64,000 nt of DNA from Variovorax sp. RA8 (GCF_901827175.1 NZ_LR594662.1:6200001-6264000); one strand, 5' to 3'. Numbered from the stretch's first letter, positions 35,943 through 45,332 are shown. The notes: a model not told the origin generated them from the letters alone. Numbers and translations: made by a program.

Positions 35943-36922
35943 CAGTCCAGCTTGGCCCCCGACAGGCGCACGATCGATTCGTAGCGCTTGATCTCGGAAA
36001 CGATGAACTGCCCGAATTCCTCCGGCGTGCCACCGCCCACCTCGGCGCCGAACTCGGCCATGCGCCGCTTCATGTCGGGGGACTGCAGCACCTCGTTGGC
36101 CTGCGCGTTGAGCTTGTCGATGATCGGCCGCGGCGTGCCCGCGGGCGCCATCAGTCCGTACCAGGACGAGGCATAGATGCCGGGCAGCCCGGCCTCGTCG
36201 AAGGTGGGCACATTGGGCAGCGCCGGGTTGCGCTGCTTCGAGGCCACGGCCAGCGCGCGCATCCGGCCGCTCGCCACGAAGGGCAGGCAGGTGGTGGTGT
36301 CGAGCATCAGCGAGATGTGGCCGGCCGCCAGGTCCGCCTCGGCCGGCGCGGTGCCCTTGTAGGGCACGTGCACGATGTCGATCTTCGCGGCCGACATGAA
36401 CTGCACCGCCGCCAGGTGCTGCGAGGAGCCGACGCCGCCCGAGCCGTAGTTGAGCTTGCCGGGGTTGGCCTTGGCCGCGTCGATCACGTCCTTGACTGTC
36501 TTGAAGGGCGAGGAGGCCGGCACCACCAGGATGTTCGGCACGGCCGAGACGTAGACGATGGGCGCGAAGTCCTTGATCGGGTCGAAGCCCAGCTTGTTGT
36601 AGAGGTGGACGTTGACCGCGTTCGGGCTGATCGAGCCCATCAGCAGGTTGTAGCCGTCGGGCCTGGCGCGCGCTGCGAGCTCGGTGCCGATGTTGCCGCC
36701 CGCGCCGCCGCGGTTGTCGATGACGATGGGCTGGCCCAGCTTCTGCGCCAGCGGCTCGGAGATCATGCGCGCCGTGGTGTCGACGCCGCCGCCGGCGGGC
36801 CAGGGCACCATGAGCTTGATGGGCTGGTTGGGGTAGCCGCCGCTGGCGGTCTGCGCGCCCGCCCCAGCGGCCGCGGCGAACAGCACGGCCATCAGGCAGG
36901 CATGCGCTTTCTTCATCGTCAT
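35942..36922 (-). CDS. Bug-family tripartite tricarboxylate-type solute receptor
   Basis: The 326-residue periplasmic receptor of the TctC/Bug family has a signal peptide ([15 protein letters not shown]) and the family motif [23 protein letters not shown], then [19 protein letters not shown]. Bug proteins bind carboxylates and amides and usually feed TctAB or similar permeases, none of which is in the window. AGGAGA lies 8 bases before the ATG at 36922, which is preferred to the one at 36916. It leads the leuCDB operon, so it probably delivers that pathway's substrate. Confidence 0.9.
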   Translation of the reverse strand: MTMKKAHACLMAVLFAAAAGAGAQTASGGYPNQPIKLMVPWPAGGGVDTTARMISEPLAQKLGQPIVIDNRGGAGGNIGTELAARARPDGYNLLMGSISPNAVNVHLYNKLGFDPIKDFAPIVYVSAVPNILVVPASSPFKTVKDVIDAAKANPGKLNYGSGGVGSSQHLAAVQFMSAAKIDIVHVPYKGTAPAEADLAAGHISLMLDTTTCLPFVASGRMRALAVASKQRNPALPNVPTFDEAGLPGIYASSWYGLMAPAGTPRPIIDKLNAQANEVLQSPDMKRRMAEFGAEVGGGTPEEFGQFIVSEIKRYESIVRLSGAKLD

Positions 36923-37001
36923 GACTTCGTCTCCTGTCTTTGTAGTGGGGACGATGCTAAGAACGTAGGGCCTGCGCGGCAATCACAATTAAGGCATGGG
37001 T

Positions 37002-37022
37002 GGCATGATAAAAACTCATGCC
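37002..37022. promoter_or_regulatory. GGCATG-N9-CATGCC inverted repeat
   Basis: The perfect six-base arms (37002-37007 and 37017-37022) lie just before the LysR ribosome site, and a further GGCATG copy sits at 36993-36998. It may be an autoregulatory site for the divergent LysR/Bug pair. Confidence 0.35.
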
Positions 37023-37037
37023 CAAGGAGCCACGCCC

Positions 37038-37964
37038 ATGCCACGCCGACTGCCTCCCCTCAATGCCCTGCGCGCCTTCGAAGCCGCGGCGCGCTGCGGC
37101 AACTTCACGCGCGCCGCCCAGGAGCTGTGCGTCACGCAGGGCGCGGTGAGCCGGCACATCGCAACGCTCGAAGGCTGGCTGCAGGTGGCGCTGTTCGAGC
37201 GCGGGCGCCACGGCATCTCGCTCACGCCGGCCGGCCAGAACTACTTCGGCACGGTGCGGGCGGCGCTGGACCAGATCGAGTACGGCACGCGCCAGTTGCA
37301 GGCCAACCCCGACGAGCGGCGCCTGCGGATCAAGCTGCCGCCGACCTTCGCGATCCGCTGGCTGGTGCCGCGCCTGGCGCGCTTCCATGCGCTGCATCCG
37401 CGCATCGACGTGCAGATCACCACCTCGCACGAGCGCGCCGACTTCGCCCGCGAGGACGTGGACGTGAGCATCCATTCCGAGCCGGTGGCGCCCATGGGCC
37501 CGGGTTTCCGTCGCCTCTTCGGAGAGACGCTGGTGCCGGTCTGTGCGCCGGGCCTGCTGGAGCGTGGTCCGCCGCTGCGCGAGCCGGGCGAGCTCGCAGC
37601 GCATGTGCTGCTGTGCTCGATGAACCGTCCCAAGGACTGGCCGGCCTGGCTCGCGGCAGCGGGCGCACCGCAGATCGACGGCAACAACGGCCTGAAGTTC
37701 GAGAACGCCGCGCTGGCCTACCAGGCAGCAGCGGACCGGCTGGGCGTGATGGTCGCGCTCGACGCCTTCGTGCGCGACGACCTGGCCTCGGGCCGGCTGG
37801 TGGCGCCCTTCGCGCTGCGGGTGCCGACGCGCGGCGCCTACTACCTCGCGTGGCGCGACGACGCGCCGCAACCCGAGCGCGTGAAGGCCTTCGAGGCCTG
37901 GATCGTGCAGGAGGCCGAAGCGATGGAGGCGACTTCGGCCGCCGTGCCGCCCGAAGCGGCCTGA
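37038..37964 (+). CDS. LysR-family regulator, GcvA-like
   Basis: The 308-residue regulator begins PRRLPPLNALRAFEAAARCG, the GcvA-type opening, and continues with TQGAVSRHIATLEGWLQVALF (winged helix) and an effector domain with a GMVALDAFVRDDLASGRLVAPF-like end. AAGGAG is 8 bases before the ATG at 37038. It faces the Bug-leuCDB operon and most likely controls it. Confidence 0.92.
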   Translation: MPRRLPPLNALRAFEAAARCGNFTRAAQELCVTQGAVSRHIATLEGWLQVALFERGRHGISLTPAGQNYFGTVRAALDQIEYGTRQLQANPDERRLRIKLPPTFAIRWLVPRLARFHALHPRIDVQITTSHERADFAREDVDVSIHSEPVAPMGPGFRRLFGETLVPVCAPGLLERGPPLREPGELAAHVLLCSMNRPKDWPAWLAAAGAPQIDGNNGLKFENAALAYQAAADRLGVMVALDAFVRDDLASGRLVAPFALRVPTRGAYYLAWRDDAPQPERVKAFEAWIVQEAEAMEATSAAVPPEAA

Positions 37965-37973
37965 CTCGGCTTC

Positions 37974-38876
37974 TCAGTCGCTGGCCCGGCTCATGGCCGC
38001 CAGCAGGCACTGGCTGAAGGCCGCGAGCGCGCTGCCGCGCGGGCGGCCCTTGCGGGTGATCTCGTAGAACTCGAGCGCCACCCGCGGGCGCGTCAGCGGC
38101 ACCATCTGCAAGCGGTAGCGAAGCGACGCCGAGGCCACGAACGAGGGCAGGACCGCATGGCCGGCGCCGGCTTCGACCATGGCCAGCACGGTGTGCAGGT
38201 GGTTGAAGGTGCGCTGCGAGGGCTGGCTGCGGCCGATGCTCGCGAGCTGGGCATCGACCTGCTGCTGGATCGGGTTGTCCGCCGGCAGCGACAGCAGCGC
38301 CAGGTCGCGCAGCTCGCTCCAGCGCAGCCGTTCGCCGGTGCCCGGGAGCGCTGCGCCCTGCGGCGCGACCAGCACCAGCTCGCTCATCTGCAAGAGCATC
38401 CGGCGCAGGTCGCCGGCCGCCTCCAGGAACACGCCGTAGCCGGCATCCAGCTCGCCGGCCTGGACCTTCTGGCGGATCTGCGCGCGGTCCAGGTCCTGCA
38501 CGACGACGCTCGTCTGCGGGCGTTGCGCGGCAAAGGCCGCGCAGGCGAGCGGCAGCACGCAGGACGCGACCAGCGGGGTGGCGCCGATCACCAGGGTCTG
38601 GCTCTCGGCCGCCGAAAGCCGCCCCAGCGAGGCCGCGGCGCCTTCGAGCTCCGCCAGCACGCGCGTGGCGACCGGCAGGAAGGCACGGCCGGCATCGGTG
38701 AGCGACACGGCGCGCGTGGTGCGGTCGAAGAGGCGGCAATCGAGCTGCGTCTCGATGTCGCGCAGCATGCCACTCAGGCCTGCCTGCGAGATGTGCAGCT
38801 GCTCGGCGGCGCGCGTGATGCTCTGGAGCCGGGCGATCAGGGTGAAGGCGCGGATCTGGCGCAAGGAGAGGTTCAT
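37974..38876 (-). CDS. LysR-family transcriptional regulator
   Basis: The 300-residue LysR protein has MNLSLRQIRAFTLIARLQSITRA and HISQAGLSGMLRDIETQLDC for DNA binding and a C-terminal effector domain. It is divergent from the Bug gene at 39026. A perfect AAATCA-N11-TGATTT dyad lies between them, so it probably controls that operon. Its 3' end is only 9 bases from the 3' end of the GcvA-like gene. Confidence 0.93.
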   Translation of the reverse strand: MNLSLRQIRAFTLIARLQSITRAAEQLHISQAGLSGMLRDIETQLDCRLFDRTTRAVSLTDAGRAFLPVATRVLAELEGAAASLGRLSAAESQTLVIGATPLVASCVLPLACAAFAAQRPQTSVVVQDLDRAQIRQKVQAGELDAGYGVFLEAAGDLRRMLLQMSELVLVAPQGAALPGTGERLRWSELRDLALLSLPADNPIQQQVDAQLASIGRSQPSQRTFNHLHTVLAMVEAGAGHAVLPSFVASASLRYRLQMVPLTRPRVALEFYEITRKGRPRGSALAAFSQCLLAAMSRASD

Positions 38877-38919
38877 GCGCGTTGCTCAGGGGCTCGGCGA
38901 TTCATCGCTGCAGCTTATC

Positions 38920-38942
38920 AAATCATCGCAGACTGCTGATTT
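38920..38942. promoter_or_regulatory. LysR box AAATCA-N11-TGATTT
   Basis: A perfect inverted repeat with six-base arms and an 11-base spacer, which fits the T-N11-A layout of LysR binding sites. It lies 44 bases upstream of the divergent LysR start and 84 bases before the Bug gene. Confidence 0.55.
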
Positions 38943-39025
38943 ACTGATGACCGTGCCTGCGGTGCAATACGCATTCATCGGCGCCGCGCGAGCGGCGCTG
39001 TCCTGATTCGAACGGAGACTTTCAA

Positions 39026-40012
39026 TTGCGACGCCAGACTGAAGGCCGCCTCGCGCGGCGCCTGCTCCTCGTTGCGGCCGCGGCCGCCCTGATCTCGCCC
39101 GGCCCCGCCCTCGCCCAGGGCGACTACCCCAGCCGCCCCGTCACGATCGTGGTGCCGTTCCCGGCGGGCGGACCGACGGACGCCAGTGCGCGCCTCTTCG
39201 CCAAGGCCATGACCGATGCCCTCGGCCAGCCGATCGTGATCGACAACCGCGGCGGCGCGGGCGGCACGCTGGGCAGCAACTTCGTCGCGCAATCGACGGC
39301 CGACGGCTACACGCTCCTGTGGGGCGGGACCAGCACGCTGGCAGTCGCGCCCGGGCTCTACAAGAACCTGAAGTACGACGTGAAGTCCTTCGTGCCCATC
39401 GGCATGGCCCTGCGCGGCCCGCTGATGCTGGCGGGCCGACCTTCGCTGGAGGCGACCGACCTCGCGGCCCTGCTGCGCAAGGCGAAGCAGCAGCCGCTGA
39501 CGGTCGCGACGGCGGGCAACGGCTCGATCGGGCACCTGGCGACGGAGTACCTGCGCGAGACCGCGAAGGTCCAGCTGACGCACGTGCCGTACCGCGGCGG
39601 CGCGCCGGCGCTGAACGACGCGCTCGGCGGGCAGGTCGACCTGATCTTCGACAACGCGTCGGCGCTCTACCCGCACGTGAAGGCCGGCAAGCTGCGCGCC
39701 TATGCGGTGGGCGGTGCGCAGCCCTACGCGCCGGCGCCCGAGGTGCCCACCGCGAGGTCGGTGCTCGGCACCGACTTCCAGGCCTACTCGTGGTTCGGCC
39801 TGGTGGCGCCGGCCGCGACGCCGGCGCCGGTGGTGCAGAAGCTGGTCGCCGCCTTCGAGAAGTCCGCGCAGTCGCCCGAGGTGAAGCGCGAGCTGTCCAG
39901 CACGGGCCTGGAGCCCGGCGTGCCGGGCGCCAAGGCCTTTGCCGAGGTGATCCACGCCGACTACCGGAAGTGGTCCGGGATCATCACCCGCGCCGACGTG
40001 CGCGCGGATTGA
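39026..40012 (+). CDS. Bug-family solute receptor (TTG start)
   Basis: The 328-residue Bug/TctC-type periplasmic receptor has the signal peptide RRLLLVAAAAALISPGPALAQ, then YPSRPVTIVVPFPAGGPTDASA and [18 protein letters not shown]. The start codon is TTG, supported by CGGAGA 7-8 bases upstream and by the signal peptide start. The flavin hydroxylase gene follows after 34 bases, so the receptor likely binds that enzyme's aromatic or related substrate. Regulated by the divergent LysR. Confidence 0.9.
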   Translation: MRRQTEGRLARRLLLVAAAAALISPGPALAQGDYPSRPVTIVVPFPAGGPTDASARLFAKAMTDALGQPIVIDNRGGAGGTLGSNFVAQSTADGYTLLWGGTSTLAVAPGLYKNLKYDVKSFVPIGMALRGPLMLAGRPSLEATDLAALLRKAKQQPLTVATAGNGSIGHLATEYLRETAKVQLTHVPYRGGAPALNDALGGQVDLIFDNASALYPHVKAGKLRAYAVGGAQPYAPAPEVPTARSVLGTDFQAYSWFGLVAPAATPAPVVQKLVAAFEKSAQSPEVKRELSSTGLEPGVPGAKAFAEVIHADYRKWSGIITRADVRAD

Positions 40013-40046
40013 CGCAACCAGGACGCCGCCCCGCGCGGCCCAGGAC

Positions 40047-41249
40047 ATGAAAGCAAAGATTCTGATTGCAGGCGCCGGGCTCGGCGGCCTGACGGCGGCG
40101 CTCGCCCTGCTGCGCCAGGGCCACGAGGTCCAGGTGCTCGAACAGGCGGCGCAGCTCAGCGAGGTGGGCGCGGGCCTGCAGCTGAGCGCCAACGCCACCC
40201 GCGTCCTCGAGGGCATGGAACTGGCCGCGCCGCTGCGCGCCGTGGCCAGCGAGCCCGCCGGCAAGGAGGTGCGGCTCTGGAGCACGGGGCAGACGTGGAA
40301 GCTGTTCGATCTCGGCGCGGAGTCCATCGCGCAGTACGGCCATCCCTACTACACGATCTACCGGCCTGACCTGCACCGGCTGTTGGTGGAGGCGGTGGAG
40401 GCAGCACGGCCCGGCGCCATCGTGCTGGGCGCGCGCTGCACCGGCTTCGAGGAGGCGGGCGACAGCGTGACCGTCTCGACCGAGGACGCACGACGATTCG
40501 CCGGCGATGTGCTGGTCGGCGCCGACGGCGTGCATTCGCGCATCCGCCGCCAGCTCTTCGGCGGCGACGAACCGGTGTTCTCGGGCTGCCTGGCCTGGCG
40601 CGGCGTGATCCCGAGCGAGCGCCTGCCCGAGCGCCTGCGCCGCCCGGTGGGCACCAACTGGATCGGCCCCGGGGGGCATGTCATCCATTACCCGCTGCGC
40701 CGCGGCGAGCTGGTGAACTTCGTCGGGATCGTCGAGCGCAGCGACTGGACGGTGGAATCGTGGACCGCCGCCGGCACCGTGGAGGAATGCGTGCGCGACT
40801 TCGCCGGCTGGCACGAGGACGTCCACACGCTGATCCGCAGCCTGGAAGTGCCGTACAAGTGGGCGTTGATGCAGCGCGAGCCCATGGCCCGGTGGTCGCG
40901 CGGCCGCGTGACGCTGCTCGGCGATGCCTGCCACCCCACCCTGCCCTTCCTGGCGCAGGGCGCGGCGATGGCGATCGAGGACGGCGCGATGCTCGCGCGC
41001 TGCCTGGCCGCCCCGGACGCCGGCGATCTGCCCGCCGCGTTGCGCCGATACCAGGACGCCCGGATGGAACGCACCCGTGCCATCGTGCTGCGCTCCGCCG
41101 AGAACGCCAGGCGCTTCCACAACCCGGCGCTGGCCTCGGCCGAAGGCGCGGTGCAGTACGTGGACCGCGAGTGGGCCGAGGCCAAGGTGCGAGAGCGCTA
41201 CCACTGGCTGTTCGACTACAAGGTCGACCAGGTGCCACTTCCGGCGTGA
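40047..41249 (+). CDS. FAD-dependent monooxygenase, salicylate/3-hydroxybenzoate hydroxylase type
   Basis: The 400-residue group A flavoprotein: GxGxxG in LIAGAGLGGLTAALALLRQGHE, VGADGVHSRIR (DG motif) and LLGDACHPTLPFLAQGAAMAIEDG (GD motif). It is of the NAD(P)H-dependent salicylate/6-hydroxynicotinate/3-hydroxybenzoate hydroxylase class, ~400 residues. The substrate is not decided by sequence. The Bug gene upstream suggests an imported aromatic acid. Confidence 0.9.
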   Translation: MKAKILIAGAGLGGLTAALALLRQGHEVQVLEQAAQLSEVGAGLQLSANATRVLEGMELAAPLRAVASEPAGKEVRLWSTGQTWKLFDLGAESIAQYGHPYYTIYRPDLHRLLVEAVEAARPGAIVLGARCTGFEEAGDSVTVSTEDARRFAGDVLVGADGVHSRIRRQLFGGDEPVFSGCLAWRGVIPSERLPERLRRPVGTNWIGPGGHVIHYPLRRGELVNFVGIVERSDWTVESWTAAGTVEECVRDFAGWHEDVHTLIRSLEVPYKWALMQREPMARWSRGRVTLLGDACHPTLPFLAQGAAMAIEDGAMLARCLAAPDAGDLPAALRRYQDARMERTRAIVLRSAENARRFHNPALASAEGAVQYVDREWAEAKVRERYHWLFDYKVDQVPLPA

Positions 41250-41319
41250 GGGGCGCGCCCGTCTCGCCGTGCGTTCGATCAGCGCCCGCTCCCGCAGGCC
41301 GCGCCTTGCCAGCGGCCCT

Positions 41320-42297
41320 TCAATCGAGCTTGACCTTCGCCTGCCGGATCACCCGGCCCCACATCGCGCGGTCGGCCTCGATGAAGGCGCTGAATTCGGC
41401 CGGCGTGTTGCAGCGCAGTTCGCCGCCGTAGGAGCGCCACTTGTCGGCAAGCTCCTTCGACTCGCAGGCCTTCTTCATCGCGGCGCTGAGCTTGTCGAGG
41501 ACCGGCTGGGGCGTGCCGGCGGGCGCGAGCAGCCCCTGCCAGGCGATGGGCGCGTAGTCGGGCAGGCCGCTCTCGGCAAAGGTCGGCACCTCCGGGAAGC
41601 TCGGATGCCGCGCCTTGCCGGTGATGGCCAGCAGCCTGAGCTTGCCCGCCCGGATGTTGCCGGCCGCCGCGGGCAGGCCGTCGAACATCAGTTGCACCTG
41701 TCCGCCGAGCAGGTCGGTGTAGGGACTGTTGCTGTTGTAGGGCACGAGGCTGGTCTTGACGCCCGCGGCCTCGTTGAACCAGACGCCCGAGAGGTGCGAA
41801 TAGCTGCCGATGCCGGCGGTCGCGACGGTCACCGAGTCGGGCCTGGCCTTGAGCTCGGCGATGAGCGCGCGCGCATCCCTGGCCGGCAGCGCCGGCGTGG
41901 CGATCAGGCCGGTGTTGAGCACGCCCATCAGGCTGATGGGCGCGAAGTCGCGCTCGGCGTTGAAGGGCAGCTTCGCGTAGAGATGCGGCACCACCGACAG
42001 CGAGCTCGTGGTGCCGATGTAGAGCGAGTAGCCGTCGGCCGGCGCCTTGGCCGCCGCTTCCGTTCCGATGATGTTCGAGGCGCCCGGGCGGTTCTCGACG
42101 AAGAAGGACTGCCCCAGCACCTTGGTGAGCTCGGCCGCGATCTCGCGTGCATTCGCATCGGGTCCGCTGCCGGCCGGGAAGGGGGCAATGATGCGGACCG
42201 GCTTGGCTGGGTAGTCCTGTGCGTGGACGGCGAGCGTGGCCAGTGCGAAGGTGGCGCCGGCGAGCAGGCGCCGGGCGAGCGGGGCAATGGGCTTCAT
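41320..42297 (-). CDS. Bug-family solute receptor
   Basis: A third Bug/TctC receptor, 325 residues, with signal peptide (LARRLLAGATFALATLAVHAQ) and YPAKPVRIIAPFPAGSGPDANA. It is divergent from the VOC/hydroxylase operon; the shared intergenic region is A+T-rich and holds an inverted repeat, so both may be under the IclR regulator encoded downstream. No permease gene is near. Confidence 0.92.
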   Translation of the reverse strand: MKPIAPLARRLLAGATFALATLAVHAQDYPAKPVRIIAPFPAGSGPDANAREIAAELTKVLGQSFFVENRPGASNIIGTEAAAKAPADGYSLYIGTTSSLSVVPHLYAKLPFNAERDFAPISLMGVLNTGLIATPALPARDARALIAELKARPDSVTVATAGIGSYSHLSGVWFNEAAGVKTSLVPYNSNSPYTDLLGGQVQLMFDGLPAAAGNIRAGKLRLLAITGKARHPSFPEVPTFAESGLPDYAPIAWQGLLAPAGTPQPVLDKLSAAMKKACESKELADKWRSYGGELRCNTPAEFSAFIEADRAMWGRVIRQAKVKLD

Positions 42298-42348
42298 GGA
42301 ATGTCTCCTGATGAGGGTGGGGTCGCCTGCATCCTACGAAAACATTGC

Positions 42349-42365
42349 CGTATTGTCAAAATACG
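42349..42365. promoter_or_regulatory. CGTATT-GTCAA-AATACG inverted repeat
   Basis: A perfect six-base-arm dyad in the A+T-rich region between a Bug gene and the VOC gene. It suits a homodimeric regulator such as the IclR protein encoded at 44525. Assigned by position. Confidence 0.45.
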
Positions 42366-42435
42366 ATAATTCAGTTGTCTTTTCTCATTTTGTTGCCGAC
42401 AATCTACTCACCGCTATCGTTTTGAGATATCAGAC

Positions 42436-43008
42436 ATGAGTCAACACCCGGACGCTGCCTCCACGACCCTGTCCTTGCAGTTCAGCCACATCGGCTTCTA
42501 CGTGCGCGACCTGCCCGGCATGGCGCGCTTCTACAAGGAAGCCCTGCGCTTCACCCAGACCGACGCCGGCGACCTCGGGGCGGTGCAGCTCGTGTTCCTG
42601 AGCCGCGACCCGGCCGAGCACCACCAGATCGTGCTGGCGACGGGGCGGCCTGCCGAGCTGCCCTTCAACCCGATCAACCAGATCTCGTTCCGCGTACCCG
42701 ACATCGCGACGCTGCGGCGCTTTCATGCCCGCCTGGTCGAGCATGGCGCGCAGGACGTGCAGCCGGTGACGCACGGCAACGCGATCTCCATCTACTGCCG
42801 CGACCCCGAAGGCAACCGGCTCGAGCTCTTCGTCGACACGCCGTGGTACTGCGAGCAGCCGCTGCGCCAGCCCATCGACCTGGCCGAATCGGACGAGCAG
42901 ATCCTCGCGCGCGCAGAGGCCATCGCGAAGCGCCTGCCGAAGTTCATGAGCCGCGCCGAATGGCAGGCCCAGGTCGCCCGGCAAATGGAGCAAGACCAGC
43001 GTGGATGA
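42436..43008 (+). CDS. Single-module VOC-fold protein, possible ring-cleavage dioxygenase
   Basis: The 190-residue protein has one VOC domain: H18 in SHIGFYVRDL, H62/H63 in EHHQIVL and E130 in GNRLELFVD fit the metal ligands, and RDPEGNRLE is a typical VOC signature. It ends with a C-terminal helix (KFMSRAEWQAQVARQM). Small one-domain extradiol dioxygenases exist, so with its neighbours it could open a catechol-type ring, but glyoxalase-type or isomerase activity is possible. The stop overlaps the hydroxylase start by 8 bases. Confidence 0.8.
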   Translation: MSQHPDAASTTLSLQFSHIGFYVRDLPGMARFYKEALRFTQTDAGDLGAVQLVFLSRDPAEHHQIVLATGRPAELPFNPINQISFRVPDIATLRRFHARLVEHGAQDVQPVTHGNAISIYCRDPEGNRLELFVDTPWYCEQPLRQPIDLAESDEQILARAEAIAKRLPKFMSRAEWQAQVARQMEQDQRG

Positions 43009-44497
43009 CCCCACCGTCTTCGACGTCGCGATCGTCGGCCTCGGTCCGACCGGCGCCACGCTGGCCAACCTGCTCGGCAGCGCGGGCCTGTCGGTGCTGG
43101 TGATCGAGAAGGAAGGCGCCATCTACCCGCTGCCGCGCGCGATCCACTTCGACGGCGAGGTCATGCGCGTGTTCCAGACCATCGGCCTGCGCGAGGCGGT
43201 GCTGGCGATATCGAGGCCGGGCACGCAGGGCATGCATTTCGTCAATGCAGCCGGCGAGACCCTGCTGATCCGCGGCGGCACCGCGGCGCTGGGGCCGCAT
43301 GGCTGCGCCAACAACTACTACTTTCACCAGCCCGAGCTGGAGGCGCTGCTGCGCCGGGGGCTGGATCGCTTCGACAACGTCTCGGTGCTGCTGCGCCACG
43401 AGCTCGCCGGCATTGCCGAGGATGACGAAGCCGCGACGCTCTCGGTGCGCGCCCTCGAGGACGGCCGCGCGCGCACTTTCACGGCTCGGTACGTGGTCGG
43501 CGCCGACGGTGCGCGCTCTCCGGTGCGCGCGCACATGGGCAGCCCGATGCACGACCTCGGCCTGCGTCAGCCCTGGCTGGTGTTCGACGTGATGCTCCGC
43601 AAGGACGTGGACCTGCCCGACCACACGGTCCAGCACTGCGACCCGGCCCGGCCCATGACCTACTGCAACGTGACCGGCGCACGCCGGCGCTGGGAAATCA
43701 TGGTCCTGCCCGAAGACGATCGCGAGGCGCTGCTCGCGCCCGAGACGCTGTGGGGGCTGGTCGGCCGCTGGATCGCGCCGGCCGATGCGACGCTCGAGCG
43801 CGCCGCGATCTACACCTTCCACTCGGTCATCGCCGAGGGATGGCGCCGTGGCCGGCTGCTGCTGGCCGGCGACGCCTGCCACCAGACACCGCCCTTCCTC
43901 GGCCAGGGCATGTGCGCCGGCATCCGCGATGCGGCCAACCTGGCCTGGAAGCTGGAGGCAGTGCTGCGCAGACGCGCGCCGCCGGCGCTGCTCGACAGCT
44001 ACGAGAGCGAGCGTGCGCCGCACGTGCGCGCACTCATCGAGCTGGCAGTGCGGCTGGGCAACATCATCCAGACCACCGACGCGCGGGCAGCAGCCGAGCG
44101 CGACGCGAAGTTCCGCGCCGGCGAGCCCGAGGTCTTCGAGCTGCCGCCGCAGGCGCTGGGCACCGGCGCCTTCGACACCCGGCAGGGCGCGCCGGCCGGC
44201 CGCCCCTTCCCGCAGCCGCGGCTGGCCGATGGCCGACTGCTCGACGAACTGCTGGGCCGGCGCATCGCGGTGATCGGTCGCAACGGCTCGATCGCGGGCG
44301 TCTCGCGCGCCAGCGCCGAGCGCTGGCGGCGCGCCGGTGCGATCGTGATCGACCGGCCCGATCCCTGCCTTGTGCAGTGGCTGGACGCGCATGAAGCCGA
44401 CGCCGTGGTGCTGCGCCCCGACCGATATATCGTCGGGGTCGCGCGCACCGCTGGCGAGTTGGATGACCTCACGCACCTGCTGCCGGTCGCGCCATGA
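43001..44497 (+). CDS. MhpA-type FAD-dependent aromatic hydroxylase
   Basis: The 498-residue protein resembles 3-(3-hydroxyphenyl)propionate hydroxylase: GxGxxG (VAIVGLGPTGATLANLLG), VGADGARSPVR (DG) and LLAGDACHQTPPFLGQGMCAGIRDAANL (GD), with a C-terminal domain. Such enzymes hydroxylate a phenol ring next to an existing OH, giving a catechol. The start is GTG, inside the VOC gene end; GGAG lies ~10 bases upstream. Together with the VOC gene and FAH gene it fits hydroxylation, cleavage and hydrolysis in sequence. Confidence 0.9.
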   Translation: MDDPTVFDVAIVGLGPTGATLANLLGSAGLSVLVIEKEGAIYPLPRAIHFDGEVMRVFQTIGLREAVLAISRPGTQGMHFVNAAGETLLIRGGTAALGPHGCANNYYFHQPELEALLRRGLDRFDNVSVLLRHELAGIAEDDEAATLSVRALEDGRARTFTARYVVGADGARSPVRAHMGSPMHDLGLRQPWLVFDVMLRKDVDLPDHTVQHCDPARPMTYCNVTGARRRWEIMVLPEDDREALLAPETLWGLVGRWIAPADATLERAAIYTFHSVIAEGWRRGRLLLAGDACHQTPPFLGQGMCAGIRDAANLAWKLEAVLRRRAPPALLDSYESERAPHVRALIELAVRLGNIIQTTDARAAAERDAKFRAGEPEVFELPPQALGTGAFDTRQGAPAGRPFPQPRLADGRLLDELLGRRIAVIGRNGSIAGVSRASAERWRRAGAIVIDRPDPCLVQWLDAHEADAVVLRPDRYIVGVARTAGELDDLTHLLPVAP

Positions 44498-44524
44498 CTG
44501 CAAGACCGACTGCAAGGACCCCGC

Positions 44525-45280
44525 GTGAGCGAAGAAAAATCCAACTCCAGCCTCGAACGCATGCTCGGCGTGCTCGATCTCTTCGACGACCGGCGCCTCT
44601 CGCTGACCGCGGAGGACATCGCGGCTGCGCTGGAGGTCTCGCTGCCCACCGGCTACCGCTACGTTCGCACGCTGCTGGAAGCCGGCCTGCTGCAGCGGGT
44701 GGAGAATTCGCACTACACGCTGGGCCCGCGCATCATCCTGCTGGACCACTACATCCGCCGGGCCGACCCGGTGCTGCGCGAGGGCATCCCGGTCATGCGC
44801 GAGCTGGTGCAGCAGACCGGCTTCGACTGCGTGACTTCCGGCCTCTTCGGCACGCAGGTGCTCGACACCCATCGCGAGATGGGCAGCATGCCCGCCACCC
44901 TGGCCTACGGGCGCGGCCGCCCCCGGCCGCTGTTCCAGGGCGGTGCGCCCAAGGTGCTGCTCGCCACCTTCACGCCGACCCAGTTGCGCAAGGTCTTCGA
45001 GGCGCGTCGCGAGGAGGCGGTGCGCTGCGGCCTGCCTGGCGAGTGGAGCGAATTCCGCAAGTACTACGCGGCGATCCGCCGGGCCGGCCACTACCTCTCG
45101 ATGGGCGAGCTCGAGCCGCAGCTGGCGGCGGTGGCCGCACCGATCCTCAAGAGCGACGGCAGCGCCTGGGGCGCGCTGTCGCTGGTGCTGGAGACCTCGC
45201 GGCTGGCGATCGTCGACACGCGCAAGCTGGTCCAGCTGGTGAGCGAAGGCGCCGGGCGCATCGCGGCGCGGCTGGCCTGA
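44525..45280 (+). CDS. IclR-family transcriptional regulator (GTG start)
   Basis: The 251-residue regulator has a winged helix (SSLERMLGVLDLF, ALEVSLPTGYRYVRTLLEAGLLQRV) and an IclR effector domain with GRPRPLFQGGAPKVLLATF. The start is GTG at 44525, following the hydroxylase stop by 27 bases. It lies within the catabolic operon and probably regulates it, using the dyad upstream of the VOC gene. Confidence 0.9.
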   Translation: MSEEKSNSSLERMLGVLDLFDDRRLSLTAEDIAAALEVSLPTGYRYVRTLLEAGLLQRVENSHYTLGPRIILLDHYIRRADPVLREGIPVMRELVQQTGFDCVTSGLFGTQVLDTHREMGSMPATLAYGRGRPRPLFQGGAPKVLLATFTPTQLRKVFEARREEAVRCGLPGEWSEFRKYYAAIRRAGHYLSMGELEPQLAAVAAPILKSDGSAWGALSLVLETSRLAIVDTRKLVQLVSEGAGRIAARLA

Positions 45281-45332
45281 ACGCTTCCTTCCCTTTCCCG
45301 TTCTTCTTATCTTCTCCGGATTCCACTTCATC

